Source: Viscum album
Lineage: Eukaryota > Streptophyta > Magnoliopsida > Santalales > Viscaceae
Assembly: GCA_963277665.1 (NCBI GenBank)
Contig: OY728121.1
Span: forward strand, 954,402,097 to 954,466,096
Direction: 5' to 3'
Length of the DNA: 64,000 bases
Positions within the stretch are counted from its first letter, which is position 1. Each line of letters begins with the position of its first letter. Shown piece after piece: positions 14,749 to 25,563 of this stretch. The notes beneath the pieces are model-generated. The model made no database searches, was not told the DNA's origin, and saw only the letters and a program-made list of their open reading frames with translations. The position numbers and the translations under genes were made by a program.

Positions 14749-14757
14749 TATAAAAGG
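14749..14757 (+). promoter_or_regulatory. TATA box of LTR 1
   Basis: TATAAAAGG in a pyrimidine/C-rich setting, 2080 bp into the LTR. The equivalent site is at offset 2067-2080 in every LTR, and the sequence around it is among the best conserved in the LTR. It is the likely element promoter, with transcription starting about 30 bp downstream. Confidence 0.65.
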
Positions 14758-15093
14758 ATACTTACCCTTATCTCAAATTCACACATCCAAATCCATTTGG
14801 ATCGTCCAAACCCTGCCCAAATATCCTCCCAACTATCCTAACTTCATCCTAGAGGAATTCCTTTGGTCACAAAGCCATCCTAAGGATCCCTTTTGATCAA
14901 ATCAAAAGGAAGAACCCGAAGAAGAGGTAATGATTTCACCACCCTCTTCCAAGTTCTCTTATTCTTCCACTTACTCTTTCTTTGTTGTTTCCATTCTAAA
15001 ATAATAACTCCAGTATCTTATTTTTATTTTTATGTTATTATAAATATGGACCAACTGTATTCATTATTCTATCCATCTTACGAATGATAATGT

Positions 15094-15524
15094 CACCATG
15101 CATGCGTACGTACGACTTACCGTCCCCACGTCGTGGTGTAATTTGTTATTAAACACTATGTTATTTGGATGGATATAATGATGAGTAATATGTATATAAA
15201 TAATGAAAATAACATGATAAAGTCTCTGTAAAATTAATATACCATCCAATTCCACACCTTTAAGGAAATTATATTGTTGCTCTCGCGTAGGTACGGATTA
15301 CCGTCTCCACAACGCGATGAGATTCATTTCCACGTTCACCATTCATTGACAATTATAAAAATATATATTACTAATAAGTATTTAAAATTTGAAATAATAA
15401 TGCTACTGGAGATATATATATATACTTACATATATATTATTCACTTAGTTCCATTCAATACGATAGGAAAACGGAAACCACATTTATGCGTACGTACGGA
15501 CTACCGTATCCATAAATAGTGTTT
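15094..15524 (+). other. Stem-loop cluster A/B/C in LTR 1
   Basis: Stem-loop A is 15094-15138, B 15274-15320 and C 15475-15524. The common core is CGTACGTACG plus an RCTTACCGTCTC- or GAYTACCGTCTC-like tail; B has one base changed in the palindrome. A closes with CACCATG...CGTGGTG. B closes with GTTGCTCTCG against an AACGCGATGA strand. C closes with CATTTATG against CATAAATA; compared with CGTTTATG/CATAAACG in other units, a G-C pair has become A-T, a compensated change. Confidence 0.75.
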
Positions 15525-16527
15525 TCCATTTCATATATATGTCTATTATTCATATTTATATTCTACATATATATGATATATATATCATTTTTTATATTAT
15601 GGAAGTATTTAGATCTTTATCTAAATGATACAATCAAGAGTAACAAGTTAAAACATGTAGGATAAAGAAAGGGATTATTACCCGAAATGTTAATTTAACA
15701 TGGAAAATATTATTAAATGGTTAGTATAAAGTCATAATTGAATCATGTATGATATCATAAATATTAATATGGTTCTGGTATAATTTAATAACATACTAAA
15801 ATCTTCATATAGGAGGTTAAACGTACCCCCGACTAAAGGAATGTTCAAGGTAAGGGTTAATCCCTCAATCTCATTATTATCCGAGATTTTTTATGTGTAA
15901 ATATTTACTGGGACATTTTTATCATTAATGTCCATTTTTCATAAAAATGATTTCAAAATGAATATTTTAAGGATTTTTTAAAGGTACTCTTTATGAAGAT
16001 CCAAATTTTAAATGTTTTAAAGATTTATCTTTCTAAATCTTTTTAATTAATGTTCATGTTTTCAAAATGATTTTAAGGATTTATTTATATGGACATGAAT
16101 GTTTTGAAATGATAATTATTTTCAAAAGTTTCAAAGTGGTATGGCACACTTTGATTCAAAAATATCTTTTAAATTAATTCCTTTATAAATGTGTGACTTT
16201 AAAATGATTTTACAAAAATGATATTTCTCTCAAAAAGTTTTACTCATCATTTTCAATTATGTCAGAATCCTATACTGGATATTATTTTTGATTGAGGTTG
16301 ATTTATTATAATACAATCTTCCATATTGTATTGAATGAGTTATGATATGTTTGACTATGGATGTTCTATTTTAATACCATTCATGGTTTATAGTTAATGT
16401 ATTGGAATTTCGTATGCTAGTTTTAATACGAATGTTTATGTTATATTTCAACCTTTCCATATGAGGAATGTATTGGACTTAGTAAGTGACGAGTGGAGAC
16501 CGCTATAGTTCCTCGATGCAACGGTAG

Positions 16528-16632
16528 GTCTCATGAGACAACTAGATGTGGAATTGGGAGAGGCCTTTTTGAATTTGAGATATGGTTTTGGACGAGGCCT
16601 TAATCATTTTTAGACGTCTTGGCCGAGGCCAT
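16528..16632 (+). repeat. Palindrome and triple GGCYGAGGCC motif, LTR 1
   Basis: The perfect 12-bp palindrome GTCTCATGAGAC (16528-16539) is followed by three diverged copies of TTGGCYGAGGCCTT about 35-40 bp apart (about 16555, 16589 and 16619). The cluster recurs in all six LTRs and is G+C-rich against the A+T-rich surroundings. Its function is unknown; protein-binding sites in U5 are one possibility. Confidence 0.5.
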
Positions 16633-17152
16633 GAAAAAATGTTTTAGAATGTCTGGCATTATACATTCCCTCATTATGAAAATAATATTGATGGTTCATG
16701 TGGAATTAGACTAGTAGAATAACCATGATTATTTTTTATTATGTCATTATTTACTCATCTCATATTCCTTTCATAAAAGTATTCATGTTTATTATTGGTA
16801 AAGGCATGTGGTTTCAATTATTCACCATGTTTAATATTTATGTTATCTTCTGCTTTATTGCTTACCCTTACTGATCATTTGAGCTCACCCCTTTCATATA
16901 TTCCATTTTCCCAGGATTACAAGAAGTGTATTATGATTGATATACAGGGTTAAGCTAAAGGGAATAATGGCGTTCTCAAAGAACAATTTTTTTTGTATTG
17001 TTTGTAAGAATGTGTAATGTAATGTTAATGTATTCAATATATTTTCAAAGACTGCTAAATTGATTGGTATTCCGGACATGATTATTTGTCATCATGCCAA
17101 TGTATTAAAATAATTCACCAACTCTGGGAATCTAGGGTCAGGGCGTTATAGT

Positions 17153-17164
17153 TGGTATCTGAGG
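17153..17164 (+). other. Primer binding site, unit 1
   Basis: TGGTATCTGAGG, two bases after the LTR end, with two mismatches to the tRNA-iMet complement TGGTATCAGAGC. It fixes the 3' end of LTR 1. Confidence 0.75.
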
Positions 17165-17646
17165 AAGTTTAGAAATAACCTTGGAAACTGGATTTAGACA
17201 AACTCTGATTAGAGCACATTACCCTAAGATAGACTATGAGGATTGGAATTGAAGAACATCCTAGAATTTCGGTAATGTAAAAAATTTGTGAGTTTTCCAA
17301 GCAAATACATCCCTGTCTGGATATGAGCAGTTAGAGGCAGCTCTGGCACAGATGTACCTAGGGGTAAAACCCGAAAACACCGCTATGATCTAGACTCGAA
17401 TGGGAACTGGTGCATGACAATGGGACTTGCTGCACTCTTGGTTACGACACTCACATGAGATATGTTTAGGATAATTCTCATTTTATTTACAAATAATTAT
17501 AAAGGATTTACAAGTATATACCTCCTCAAAGAAAATATTTTTATGGATTATATCCATAAATTGTTCAATCTACATTAGGTATTTTACATCTTTGGAATTA
17601 TTCATCGCAATTCATAAACTGACATAGTGTATTCCATTGTATATCA

Positions 17647-18165
17647 ATGGCGCCCAGTATAAGGAATGTGAACTCCCGCAATACGTATGATCCAAAGAGT
17701 AAGAAGGATAATATATTTCACGGTATTAAGATAACATTTATAAGGGAAATAGTCTCCCTTATATTCTCAATATATGAATAAATAGTATCATGTGTTAATA
17801 AGATACATAAATAATTCAATAAGTCTAATGGTTTTTAAGAGAAGCAAGAGAAGAAAAGGATATAAGAGAGAATGATGGATAAATGGAAGTGGGAAAAGAA
17901 GGATTTTCCCATACGTGATAACTGTGGAAAGAACCACCTTGGTAAATGCTTGAAGGGAATGGGAGTTTGTTATAAGTGTGGAGAAAAATGATACCAAGTA
18001 TGTGATTGAAAGTATAAGAAAAAAGTTTCAAATGTGAAATGCTTCAACTACAAGGAGTTGGGACACTACGCGAATCAATGTCCAAATCATCAGATTACAC
18101 CCCACATGCTGCTATTGGATAAGAATCAAGTTATGATACTGCTGAAGATGAAGAGGAATTATTAA
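17647..18165 (+). pseudogene. gag: Mini-gag pseudogene, unit 1
   Basis: A 172-codon frame starting MAPS with the full ancestral length but six premature stops (codons 45, 56, 64, 73, 115 and 121). The first part (FHGI...REIVSL.FS.YE) resembles the C-terminal tail of a Ty3/gypsy capsid. A lysine-rich linker follows, then three Cys-rich modules: CDNCGKNHLGKC (first Cys here changed to Arg), CYKCGEK (interrupted by a stop), and a CCHC knuckle whose second Cys is Tyr. Most of capsid is missing. The intact relatives would bind the element RNA; this copy makes nothing useful. The codon changes are scattered and no net frameshift is present. Confidence 0.7.
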
Positions 18166-18671
18166 GAGTTATTATGTTGTTATTAAAGTATTGTGTCATT
18201 TGAGTGTTGTATCAATGATGTACTGGTTATATGAGTTATGAAAATGAATAAGGATTGTACAGCAGTACTATTTCATTGGGAATTTGAGATTATATGGTCC
18301 TGATAATAAGGTAGTAATTTTGGAATAAGAGATGGTTGATTTGGATAAATTATATTGGATATTATTGACTATATTGGATCTGATTAATGATTTGTTTATT
18401 CCATCATTGTTGGAGTTTACAACATTGTTGGATAGAAGGAGTATATCTAGTATTCTATAAGGAATACAGGAGAATGAATGTAATCAATAAGGTTTTATGG
18501 TAATTTAGGATGTTGTAGTGTTTTTAAAGAATATATGATGAAGGTGTTCACATGTTATTATGTGGAAAAAAGGATCTTCATTGTGTTTACTTTCCTTATA
18601 AATTATGGACTGTGAGTTTGGACTGAATTATATTGGATAAGTTTAGTTTGAGATTATTTTTTGATTTCCAT

Positions 18672-18790
18672 AAAAAGGACAACCTGGAGGTCGGGCGGCA
18701 ACTCGTCACATCCGGCAAGGCCGTGAGACTTGAACCCGCAACCGAAGGGTGATAAGGGCGTATCACCTACCACTGGCCAACATGATGTCC
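18672..18790 (-). mobile_element. SINE-like tRNA-derived segment, internal 1
   Basis: On the minus strand a box A-like GGCCAGTGGTAGG is followed about 30 nt later by a box B-like GGTTCAAGTC (plus strand 18727-18736 as the complement). The plant SINE box B pattern is GWTCRANHC. The segment is G+C-rich in an A+T-rich setting and is present at the same place in all five internal regions, so it was there before the array expanded. It could also be a captured tRNA fragment. Confidence 0.5.
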
Positions 18791-19098
18791 TAGATTGAAT
18801 ACTGTAGTTTTTAAGGGTCTGATAGGTAAATTATAAATTCATTTTTTTGGAACCCTATACTATTTGGATAAATAAAATATTTTTTTGAAATCTTTAGGAG
18901 TGAAAGATGAGTTTGTAGTATGAATTAGTTAATGGATTTAACTCTACATGTCATGTATATATATATATATATATTCCCTCTTATTAAGACTAAATTTAAT
19001 TAACCCAATTTCTGATATGAGTTCTCCACAAAGGTATGTTCTATTTTTAACCTTTTATTTTCGATGAACAATTTCAAAATGTGAGGACACAATTTATT

Positions 19099-19112
19099 GA
19101 AGGAGGGAAGAA
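19099..19112 (+). other. Polypurine tract before LTR 2
   Basis: GAAGGAGGGAAGAA directly before TGTAACACCCC. This is the plus-strand primer site of reverse transcription and fixes the LTR start. Confidence 0.75.
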
Positions 19113-21185
19113 TGTAACACCCCAAGATTTCATAGTACTTTATTTCTTCAAAGTAGTTCAATAACTTGCACTACACACAACACCGAGTTCAAGCACACCA
19201 CGACTTACCGAACTAGCCGTTCAAAATCAGTTATGAATAATATTAGCTAAATTCTGAACTGTATACAATCCTTATAATTTTAGAATCCATATTATGAGTT
19301 TCATAGACATAATGTAAGAACCAATTCATTTTTTCAGATAAAAGAAGTATTTTTCAAAAAATAAACTTTTACCACCTTTTAATGGTGAACACTTTTTAAA
19401 TCCAATATTTGAAACTTTAATATATTAAATTTGAAAAAATAAACTTTTTCTTTAGAATCGGGACATAATAATTTAGTTTCAATTTTTTTTTGTGTTTTTA
19501 TGTTAACTTTCATATTTGGATGAATAGTGAAAAATACTATATTTTAACTGAAAACAACTTTTTTAATCAAAATAATTTATAGTGTTAAATTACACATTTT
19601 AATGGGTTGCATGTATGAATATATTATATTTTTTCCATTTAATCCAATTATGGTCATTGGAAGTAATTTCACTTTGAAATTGGACATAAACAAGTGTCAA
19701 TATTTTGATAGTTATTGTTTCTTAAAAATACGCCTTTTAGTTGTGACAAGGAGAATTAATTTTAAATTAATAAATAAAACTTATATGTTTTGAATTTGGT
19801 AAAATAGAATTCATTTTTGAATTCTGAATATCAAAATTATCTTAGGGCGATTTTTTGGTATTTTTCTTAAACTTTCAATTTTTGATGAATAGTGAAACCC
19901 ACTGAGTTATTGTTTAAAACCAACTTTTTATTTATATAATTATTCATTTTATTTAAATTTATTTTAGGTCAAAGTAGATACATAGTACCTATATATGTTC
20001 AATGTAATTCATTGGAGTCATTTTATCATAAGTTTAGATATATAAAAAGTTTATTTAAATTTTACCATCTTTTACCCACCTCATAGAGAATTTTTAAATT
20101 TACATAAAACTTAATTTTACTGCATCTGTAAGTTAAATTTCAAAAATCCGAGAGACACGGTTAATATCAAGGAGTAAAATGTGGTTCAATAAGATAAAAA
20201 TAATTTTTGGTGAATCGTAACTTTTTACTTTTATTTACCACTTTTAAAAGTAAATAAGGTAATTAAGGGTAAATATGATAGTATTATTACCCTAAAACAT
20301 GTCCTAATTCTATTTTATAAGTTTAATTCAACCAAAAAAACCTTATGAATAAAATATGACCCTTTATGTCCACATGGATTAGATTAATTCATTTATTATT
20401 ATTTTATTTAAAGAAGAGTTAAAAGAGTTAAAATCAATGTTTAATAACTAAACTATTTTTAATATAGGGTTATACATCTAATAAATTCTACTATAAATAT
20501 TAATTAGAAATATAAACATATTTCCTACATAATTGTAATTTTTTTATAATTTTTATAGGTTAAATAAGTAAATTTATTAATGACACAATGATGATGAAGT
20601 AATTACCTAATTAATGAAAGAATCAAATAAATGGTATTATAAATATTAGAATAAATATAATTTCAGAGTTTTTATGACATCAAAAAATTTAATAGGTTAA
20701 TATGACATGTTAGTATTGATTCAATTTATTTTTTTTAAGTAATAATGCTATTATTATTTTAACAAAAAACAAATACCAAATAGTGTCAAAATTGACATAA
20801 AATAGTATTTTAAAAATATATTATATTATTAATTAATATAATGGTCCTAAAAATCTAAGGTTCGTCCAAAATACATATATAATAATATATATGAAATTAA
20901 TTAACCAATTGGGGTGCTATTGGTAGTATATAGTAAGTTTATTAAGCATATAGTGTAAGAAAACAAGAAGACAAGGTAAAAGTTAAATTATTTAACTTAG
21001 AGCTAAATCTAAATGATAAGGTTAAAATGGAGACCTTAACTTGTCTAAAACATATTTTTTGAGAGTATTTCGACCCATACCAACCCTATCATCTAAATAA
21101 TTCATTTTATAGACATTATAAACCGAATATGAATTTATTATAAAATAATATTTTATGTTTTTCCAAAGATGCCCCTCACCCCTCT

Positions 21186-21194
21186 TATAAAAGG
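21186..21194 (+). promoter_or_regulatory. TATA box of LTR 2
   Basis: TATAAAAGG within CCCCTCACCCCTCTTATAAA, 2073 bp into the LTR, followed by the family's pyrimidine-rich stretch ACTTCCCCTTCTCTC. Confidence 0.65.
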
Positions 21195-21530
21195 GCACTT
21201 CCCCTTCTCTCAAATTCACACCTCCAAATCCATTTGGATCGTCCAAACCCTGCCCAAATATCCTACCAACTATGCTAACTTCATCCTAGAGGTCTTACTT
21301 TGGTCATAAATCCAACCTAATGAGCCATTTTGATCAAATCAAAAGGAAGAACCCGAAGAAGAGGTAATGATTTCACCATCCTCTTTCAAGTTCTCTTATT
21401 CTTCCACTTAATATTTATTTGTTGTTTCCATTATAAAATAATAAATTGTGTATCTTATATATATTGTGATGTTATTATAAATATGGAACACATATATTCA
21501 TTATTCTATCCATCTTATAAATGATAATAT

Positions 21531-21967
21531 CTCCATGTGTGCGTACGTACGACTTACCGTCTTCACGCCGTGGTGTAATTTGTTATTCAACACTATGTTA
21601 TTTGGATGGATATAATGATGAGTAATGTGTATATAAATAATGAAAATAACATGCTAATGTCTCTATAAAATTAATATACCATCCAATTCCACACCTTTGA
21701 GGAAATGATATTGTCGCTCGTGCGTACGTACTGATTACCGTCTCCACGACGCGATGAGATTCATTTCCACGTTCACCATTCATCAACCATTATAAAAATA
21801 TATATTAGTAATAAGTATGTAATATGTGAAATAACAATGATAATGGATATATATATATATATATGTACTTACATATATCTTCTTCATGTAGTTCTGTTCA
21901 ATACGATATGAAAACAGAAACATCATTTATGCGTGCGTACGAACTACCATCTCCATAAACGATGTTT
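21531..21967 (+). other. Stem-loop cluster A/B/C in LTR 2
   Basis: A is 21531-21575, B 21711-21757 and C 21918-21967. A has an intact CGTACGTACG. B has CGTACGTACT and C has CGTGCGTACG. In A the stem change GCGTG to GTGTG still pairs as a U-G wobble. The outer C stem, AAACATC against GATGTTT, is a perfect seven-base match in this copy. Confidence 0.75.
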
Positions 21968-22971
21968 TTCATTTCATATATATATCTATTATACATATTT
22001 ATATTTTAAATATATATGATATATAAATCATGTTTTATATTCTGAAAGTATTTATATCTTTATCTAAGTGATACAATCAAGAGTAACAAGTTAAGACATG
22101 TACGATAAAGAAACCGATTATTACCCAAAATGTTAATTTAACATGGAAATTATTATCAAATGGGTAGTATAAAGTCATAATTTAATCATGTATGATATCA
22201 TAAATATTAATATGGTTCAGGTATAATTTAATAACATATTATGATCTTCATACAGGGGGTTAAACATACCCTCGACTAATGGAAAGTTTAAGATAAGAGT
22301 TAATTCCTCAATCTCATTATTATCCGAGATTGTTTATGTGTAAGTATTTTCGGGGACATTTTTATCATCCATGTCCATTATTCATAAAAATTATTTAAAA
22401 ATAAATATTTTAAGGATTTTTGAAAGGTACTCTTTATCAAGATCATAATTTTAAAAGTTTTAAAGATTTATCTTTCTAAAACTTTTTAATTAATGTCCAT
22501 GTTTTCAAAATGAGTTTTGAAGATTTATTTATATGGACATGAATGTTTTGAAATGATAATTCTTTTCAAAAGTTTAAAAGTGGTATGGGAAACTTTGATT
22601 CAAAAATATATTTTAAATTAATTCCTTTATAAATTTGTGACTTTTAAATGATTTTAGATAAAGGATATTTCTCTCAAAAAGTTTTACTCATCATTTTCAA
22701 CTATGTCATCATCCTTTACTGGATATTATCTTTGATTGAGGTTGATTTATTATAATAAAATGTTTCATATTTTATTGAATGAGCTATGATATGTTTGACT
22801 GTGGATGTTATATTTTTATACCATTCATGTTTTATGGTTAATGTATTGACATTTCGTATGCTAGTTTTAATACGAATGTTTATGTTATATTTCAAACTTT
22901 TCATATGAAGAATGCATTGGACTTAGTAAGTGATGGGTGGAGCCCGCTATATCTCCTTGATGCATCGGTAG

Positions 22972-23076
22972 GTCTCATGAGACAATTAGATGTGGAATTG
23001 GCTGAGGCCTTTCCCCAATTGAGATATGTTTTTGGCTGAGTCCTTAATCATTTTTAGACGTCTTGGTCGAGGCCTT
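22972..23076 (+). repeat. Palindrome and triple GGCYGAGGCC motif, LTR 2
   Basis: GTCTCATGAGAC at 22972-22983 is intact. The three following copies read TTGGCTGAGGCCTT, TTGGCTGAGTCCTT and TTGGTCGAGGCCTT. Confidence 0.5.
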
Positions 23077-23598
23077 GACAAAATGTTTTAGAATGTCCGT
23101 CATTATACATTCCCTCATTATAAAAATAATATTGATGGTTCATGTGGTCATTAAATTATTAGAATAACCATGATTATGTTTTATTATGACATTATTTACT
23201 CATCACATATTCCTGCCATAAAATTATTCGTGTTTATTATTAGAAAAGGAAAGTGGTTTCAATTATTCACCATGCTTAATATTTATGTTATCTTCCGCTG
23301 TATTGCTTACCCTTACTGAGTGTTTGAGCTCACCCATTTTGTATATTTCATATTCCTAGGATTCCAAGAGGTGTATAATTATTGATATGCAGGGTTAAGC
23401 TAAAGGGAATAATGGTGTTCTCAAAGAACTATTTTTTTTGTATTGTATGTTAGAAAGTGTAATGTAATGTTCATGTATGAAATCTATTTTCCAAGACTGC
23501 TAAACTGATCGGTCTTTCGGGACTTGATTCCTTATCATCATGCTAATGTATTAAAATAATGCACCGACTCTGGGAGTCTTGGGTCAGGGAATTACAAT

Positions 23599-23610
23599 TG
23601 GTATTAGAGG
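23599..23610 (+). other. Primer binding site, unit 2
   Basis: TGGTATTAGAGG, two bases after the LTR end. The only changes from the tRNA-iMet complement are C to T at position 7 and the last base. Confidence 0.75.
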
Positions 23611-24092
23611 AAATTTAAAAATAACTTCGGAAACTAGATTTAGACAAGCTCTGATTAGAGCATAGTACCCTAATATTGACTTTGAGGATTAGAATAGAAG
23701 AACATCCTAAAATTTTGGTAATGTAGAAATTTTGTGAGTTTTCCAAACAAATACATCCCTGTCTTGATACAAGCAGGTAGAGGTGGCTCTGAAATAGATG
23801 TTCCTAGGGGTAAAACCTGAAAACACCACTTTGTGCTAGACTTGAACGAGAACTGGTGCACGACAATGGGTCTTGCTGCACTCTTGGTTACAAAACTCCT
23901 AGTAGATATGTTTAGGATCATTCTCATTTTCTTTAAAAATAATTATGAAGGATTTACAAGTATATACCTCCTCAAAGAAAATATTTTTATGGATTATATC
24001 CATAAACTGTTAAATTTACGTTAGGTATTTTAGATGTTTGGAATTATTCATTGCAATTCATAAACTAACATAGTGTATGACATTGTATAGAA

Positions 24093-24611
24093 ATGGCACC
24101 CAGTAGAAGGAATGTGAACTCCAGAAATACGTATGATCCAAAGAGTAAGAAGGATCATATCTTTCACGGTATTAATCCAACGTTTAGAAGGGAAATAGTC
24201 TCCCTTGTATTCTCAACATATGAAGAAATAGTATCATGTGTTAATAAGATACATAAATAATTCTATGAGTCCAATGGTTTTCAAGGGAATAAAGAGAAGA
24301 AAAGGATGGAAGGGAGAAATATGGATAAAGGGAAGAGGGAAAAGAATGATTTTCTCATATGTGATAACTGTGGAAAGAATCACCTTGGTAAATGCTGGAA
24401 GGGAATGGAAGTTTGTTATAAGTGTGGAGAAAAAGGACACCAATTATGTGATTTCATGGGTAAGAAAAAAGTTTCCAATGTACAATGATTCATCTCCAAG
24501 GAGTTGGGACACTACGAGAATCAATGTCCAAATCATCAGAGTATACCCCAAATGCTGCTATTGGATAAGAATCAAGTTATGACACTACTAAAGTTGAAGA
24601 GGAATGATTAA
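24093..24611 (+). pseudogene. gag: Mini-gag pseudogene, unit 2 (least damaged)
   Basis: 172 codons with only two premature stops: TAA at codon 56, shared with units 1 and 4, and TGA at codon 132, shared with unit 5, where it replaces the first Cys of the last knuckle. From Met72 to codon 131 it is open. It shows CDNCGKNHLGKC (codons 90-101) and CYKCGEKGHQLC (codons 108-119, spacing C-x2-C-x4-H-x2-C, two residues short of canonical). A Lys-rich linker precedes them and a capsid-tail segment forms the N-terminus. The shared stops show the gene was already dead when units were duplicated. An overlapping 114-codon frame is only a shadow. Confidence 0.75.
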
Positions 24612-25120
24612 GAGTTATTATGTTGTTATTAAAGTATTATGTCATTTGAGTATTGTATCAATGATGTACTGGTTATATGAGTTATGAAAATAAATAAGGA
24701 TTGTACTGTAGTAATATTTCATTGGGAATTTGAGATTATATAGTCCTGATACTAAGGTAGTAATTTTGGAATAAGAGATGGTTGATTTGGATAAATTATA
24801 TTAGATATTCTTGACTATCTTAGAACTGATTAATGATTTGTGTATTCCATCATTGTTGGAGTTTAAAACATTTTTGGATAGAAGGAGTATATACAGTATT
24901 CTATAAGAAATAAGTGAGCATGAATGTAATCAATAAGGTTTTATGGTAATTCAGAATGCTGCAGTGTTTTAAAAGAATACATGATAAAGGTGTTCACATG
25001 TTATTATATGGAAAAAAATATCTTCATTGTGTTTACCTTCCTTATAAATTATGGAGTGTGAGTTTGGACAGAAGTATATTGGATAAGTTTAGTTTGAGAT
25101 TATTTTTGGATTGCCATAAA

Positions 25121-25238
25121 AAGGATAACCCGGAGGTCGGGCGGCAACCCGTCGCGTCCAGAAACACTGTGAGACTTGAACCTGCAACCAAAGGGCGACA
25201 AGCGTCTATCACCTACGACTGACCCACGTGATGTCCTA
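25121..25238 (-). mobile_element. SINE-like tRNA-derived segment, internal 2
   Basis: Same minus-strand segment as in internal 1: box B complement GACTTGAACC just after 25171. The box A complement is altered to CCTACGACTGACCC. The G+C-rich block CCCGGAGGTCGGGCGGCAAC precedes it on the plus strand. Confidence 0.5.
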
Positions 25239-25549
25239 GATTGAATAAGCTAGTTTTTAAGGGTCTGATAGCTAAATTATAAATTCATTATTTTTGGAAC
25301 CCTATACGATTAGGATAAATAGTATATTTTTTTAAAATCTTTTGGAGTGAAAGATGAGTTTGTAGTAGGAATTAGTTTAAGGATGTAACTCTACATGTAA
25401 TACATACATACATATATATATATATTCCCTCTTATTAAGACTAAATTTTATTAACCCAATTTTCGATATGAGTTCTCTACAAAGATATGATCTATTTTTA
25501 GCCTTTTATTTTCGATGAACAATTTCAAATTACGAGGATGCAAATTATT

Positions 25550-25563
25550 GAATGAGGGAAGAA
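25550..25563 (+). other. Polypurine tract before LTR 3
   Basis: GAATGAGGGAAGAA, with one pyrimidine substitution compared with units 1, 4 and 5. Confidence 0.7.

Larger units (their letters stand above)
12669..17150 (+). repeat. Array LTR 1 (4482 bp)
   Basis: The outermost 5' LTR, starting TGTAAAACCCTAATATTTC and ending GGGCGTTATA. Landmarks in order: TATA box at 14749, three stem-loops at 15094, 15274 and 15475, an (AT)n tract near 15412, the palindrome GTCTCATGAGAC at 16528, a triple GGCYGAGGCC-type motif at about 16552-16632, and the conserved GAGCTCACCCC block near 16880. The TATA position implies a U3 of about 2.1 kb and an R-U5 of about 2.4 kb. The start differs from the family consensus at several bases. 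Confidence 0.88.
17151..19112 (+). mobile_element. Internal region 1 (1962 bp)
   Basis: Contains a PBS, a leader of about 490 bp, the mini-gag pseudogene (17647-18165), about 500 bp without recognisable coding sequence, a minus-strand SINE-like segment (18672-18790) and a purine tract. Protease, reverse transcriptase, RNase H and integrase are absent, and the region is too short to have held them. Confidence 0.8.
19113..23596 (+). repeat. Array LTR 2 (4484 bp)
   Basis: Starts TGTAACACCCCAAGATTTC and ends GGGAATTACA. Shares many private variants with LTR 5, for example CATAAAACTTAATTTTAC where the other LTRs have ACATAA, TTTTTAAATTT just before it, and TGTTAGTATTG near 20709. It differs from LTRs 4-6 in having GACTT rather than GGCTT after the palindrome of stem-loop A. 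Confidence 0.88.
23597..25563 (+). mobile_element. Internal region 2 (1967 bp)
   Basis: Same layout as internal 1: PBS, leader, mini-gag (24093-24611), SINE-like segment (25121-25238) and purine tract. With internal 5 it forms a sequence subtype (GATGGAAG.GAG and GGG at gag codon 80) distinct from internals 1, 3 and 4. Confidence 0.8.

Noticed and set aside
14893..15087. Conserved 62-64 codon frame (starting MIKSKG) at the same place in several LTRs
   Set aside because: It starts with TTG rather than ATG, lies in the LTR leader, is similar between units only because the LTRs are copies, and its hydrophobic second half is just translated pyrimidine-rich DNA.
15094..15138. Hammerhead or other known self-cleaving ribozyme at the LTR stem-loops
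   Set aside because: No CUGANGA/GAAA core or equivalent is visible. The constant part lies in the loop, not at a three-way junction.
17788..18031. Minus-strand frames over the mini-gag in several units
   Set aside because: Shadows of the gag reading frame, with low-complexity Phe/Leu/Ser composition.
18727..18778. Functional tRNA gene on the minus strand of the internal region
   Set aside because: Box A and box B-like motifs are present, but I cannot fold an acceptor stem and anticodon arm. A SINE-like derivative fits better.
18957..18976. (AT)n tracts in each internal region and LTR as meaningful elements
   Set aside because: Simple microsatellites of variable length between units, with no sign of function.
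24238..24582. 114-codon plus-strand frame, among the longest in the window
   Set aside because: It overlaps the mini-gag in another frame and is not open in the other four units.
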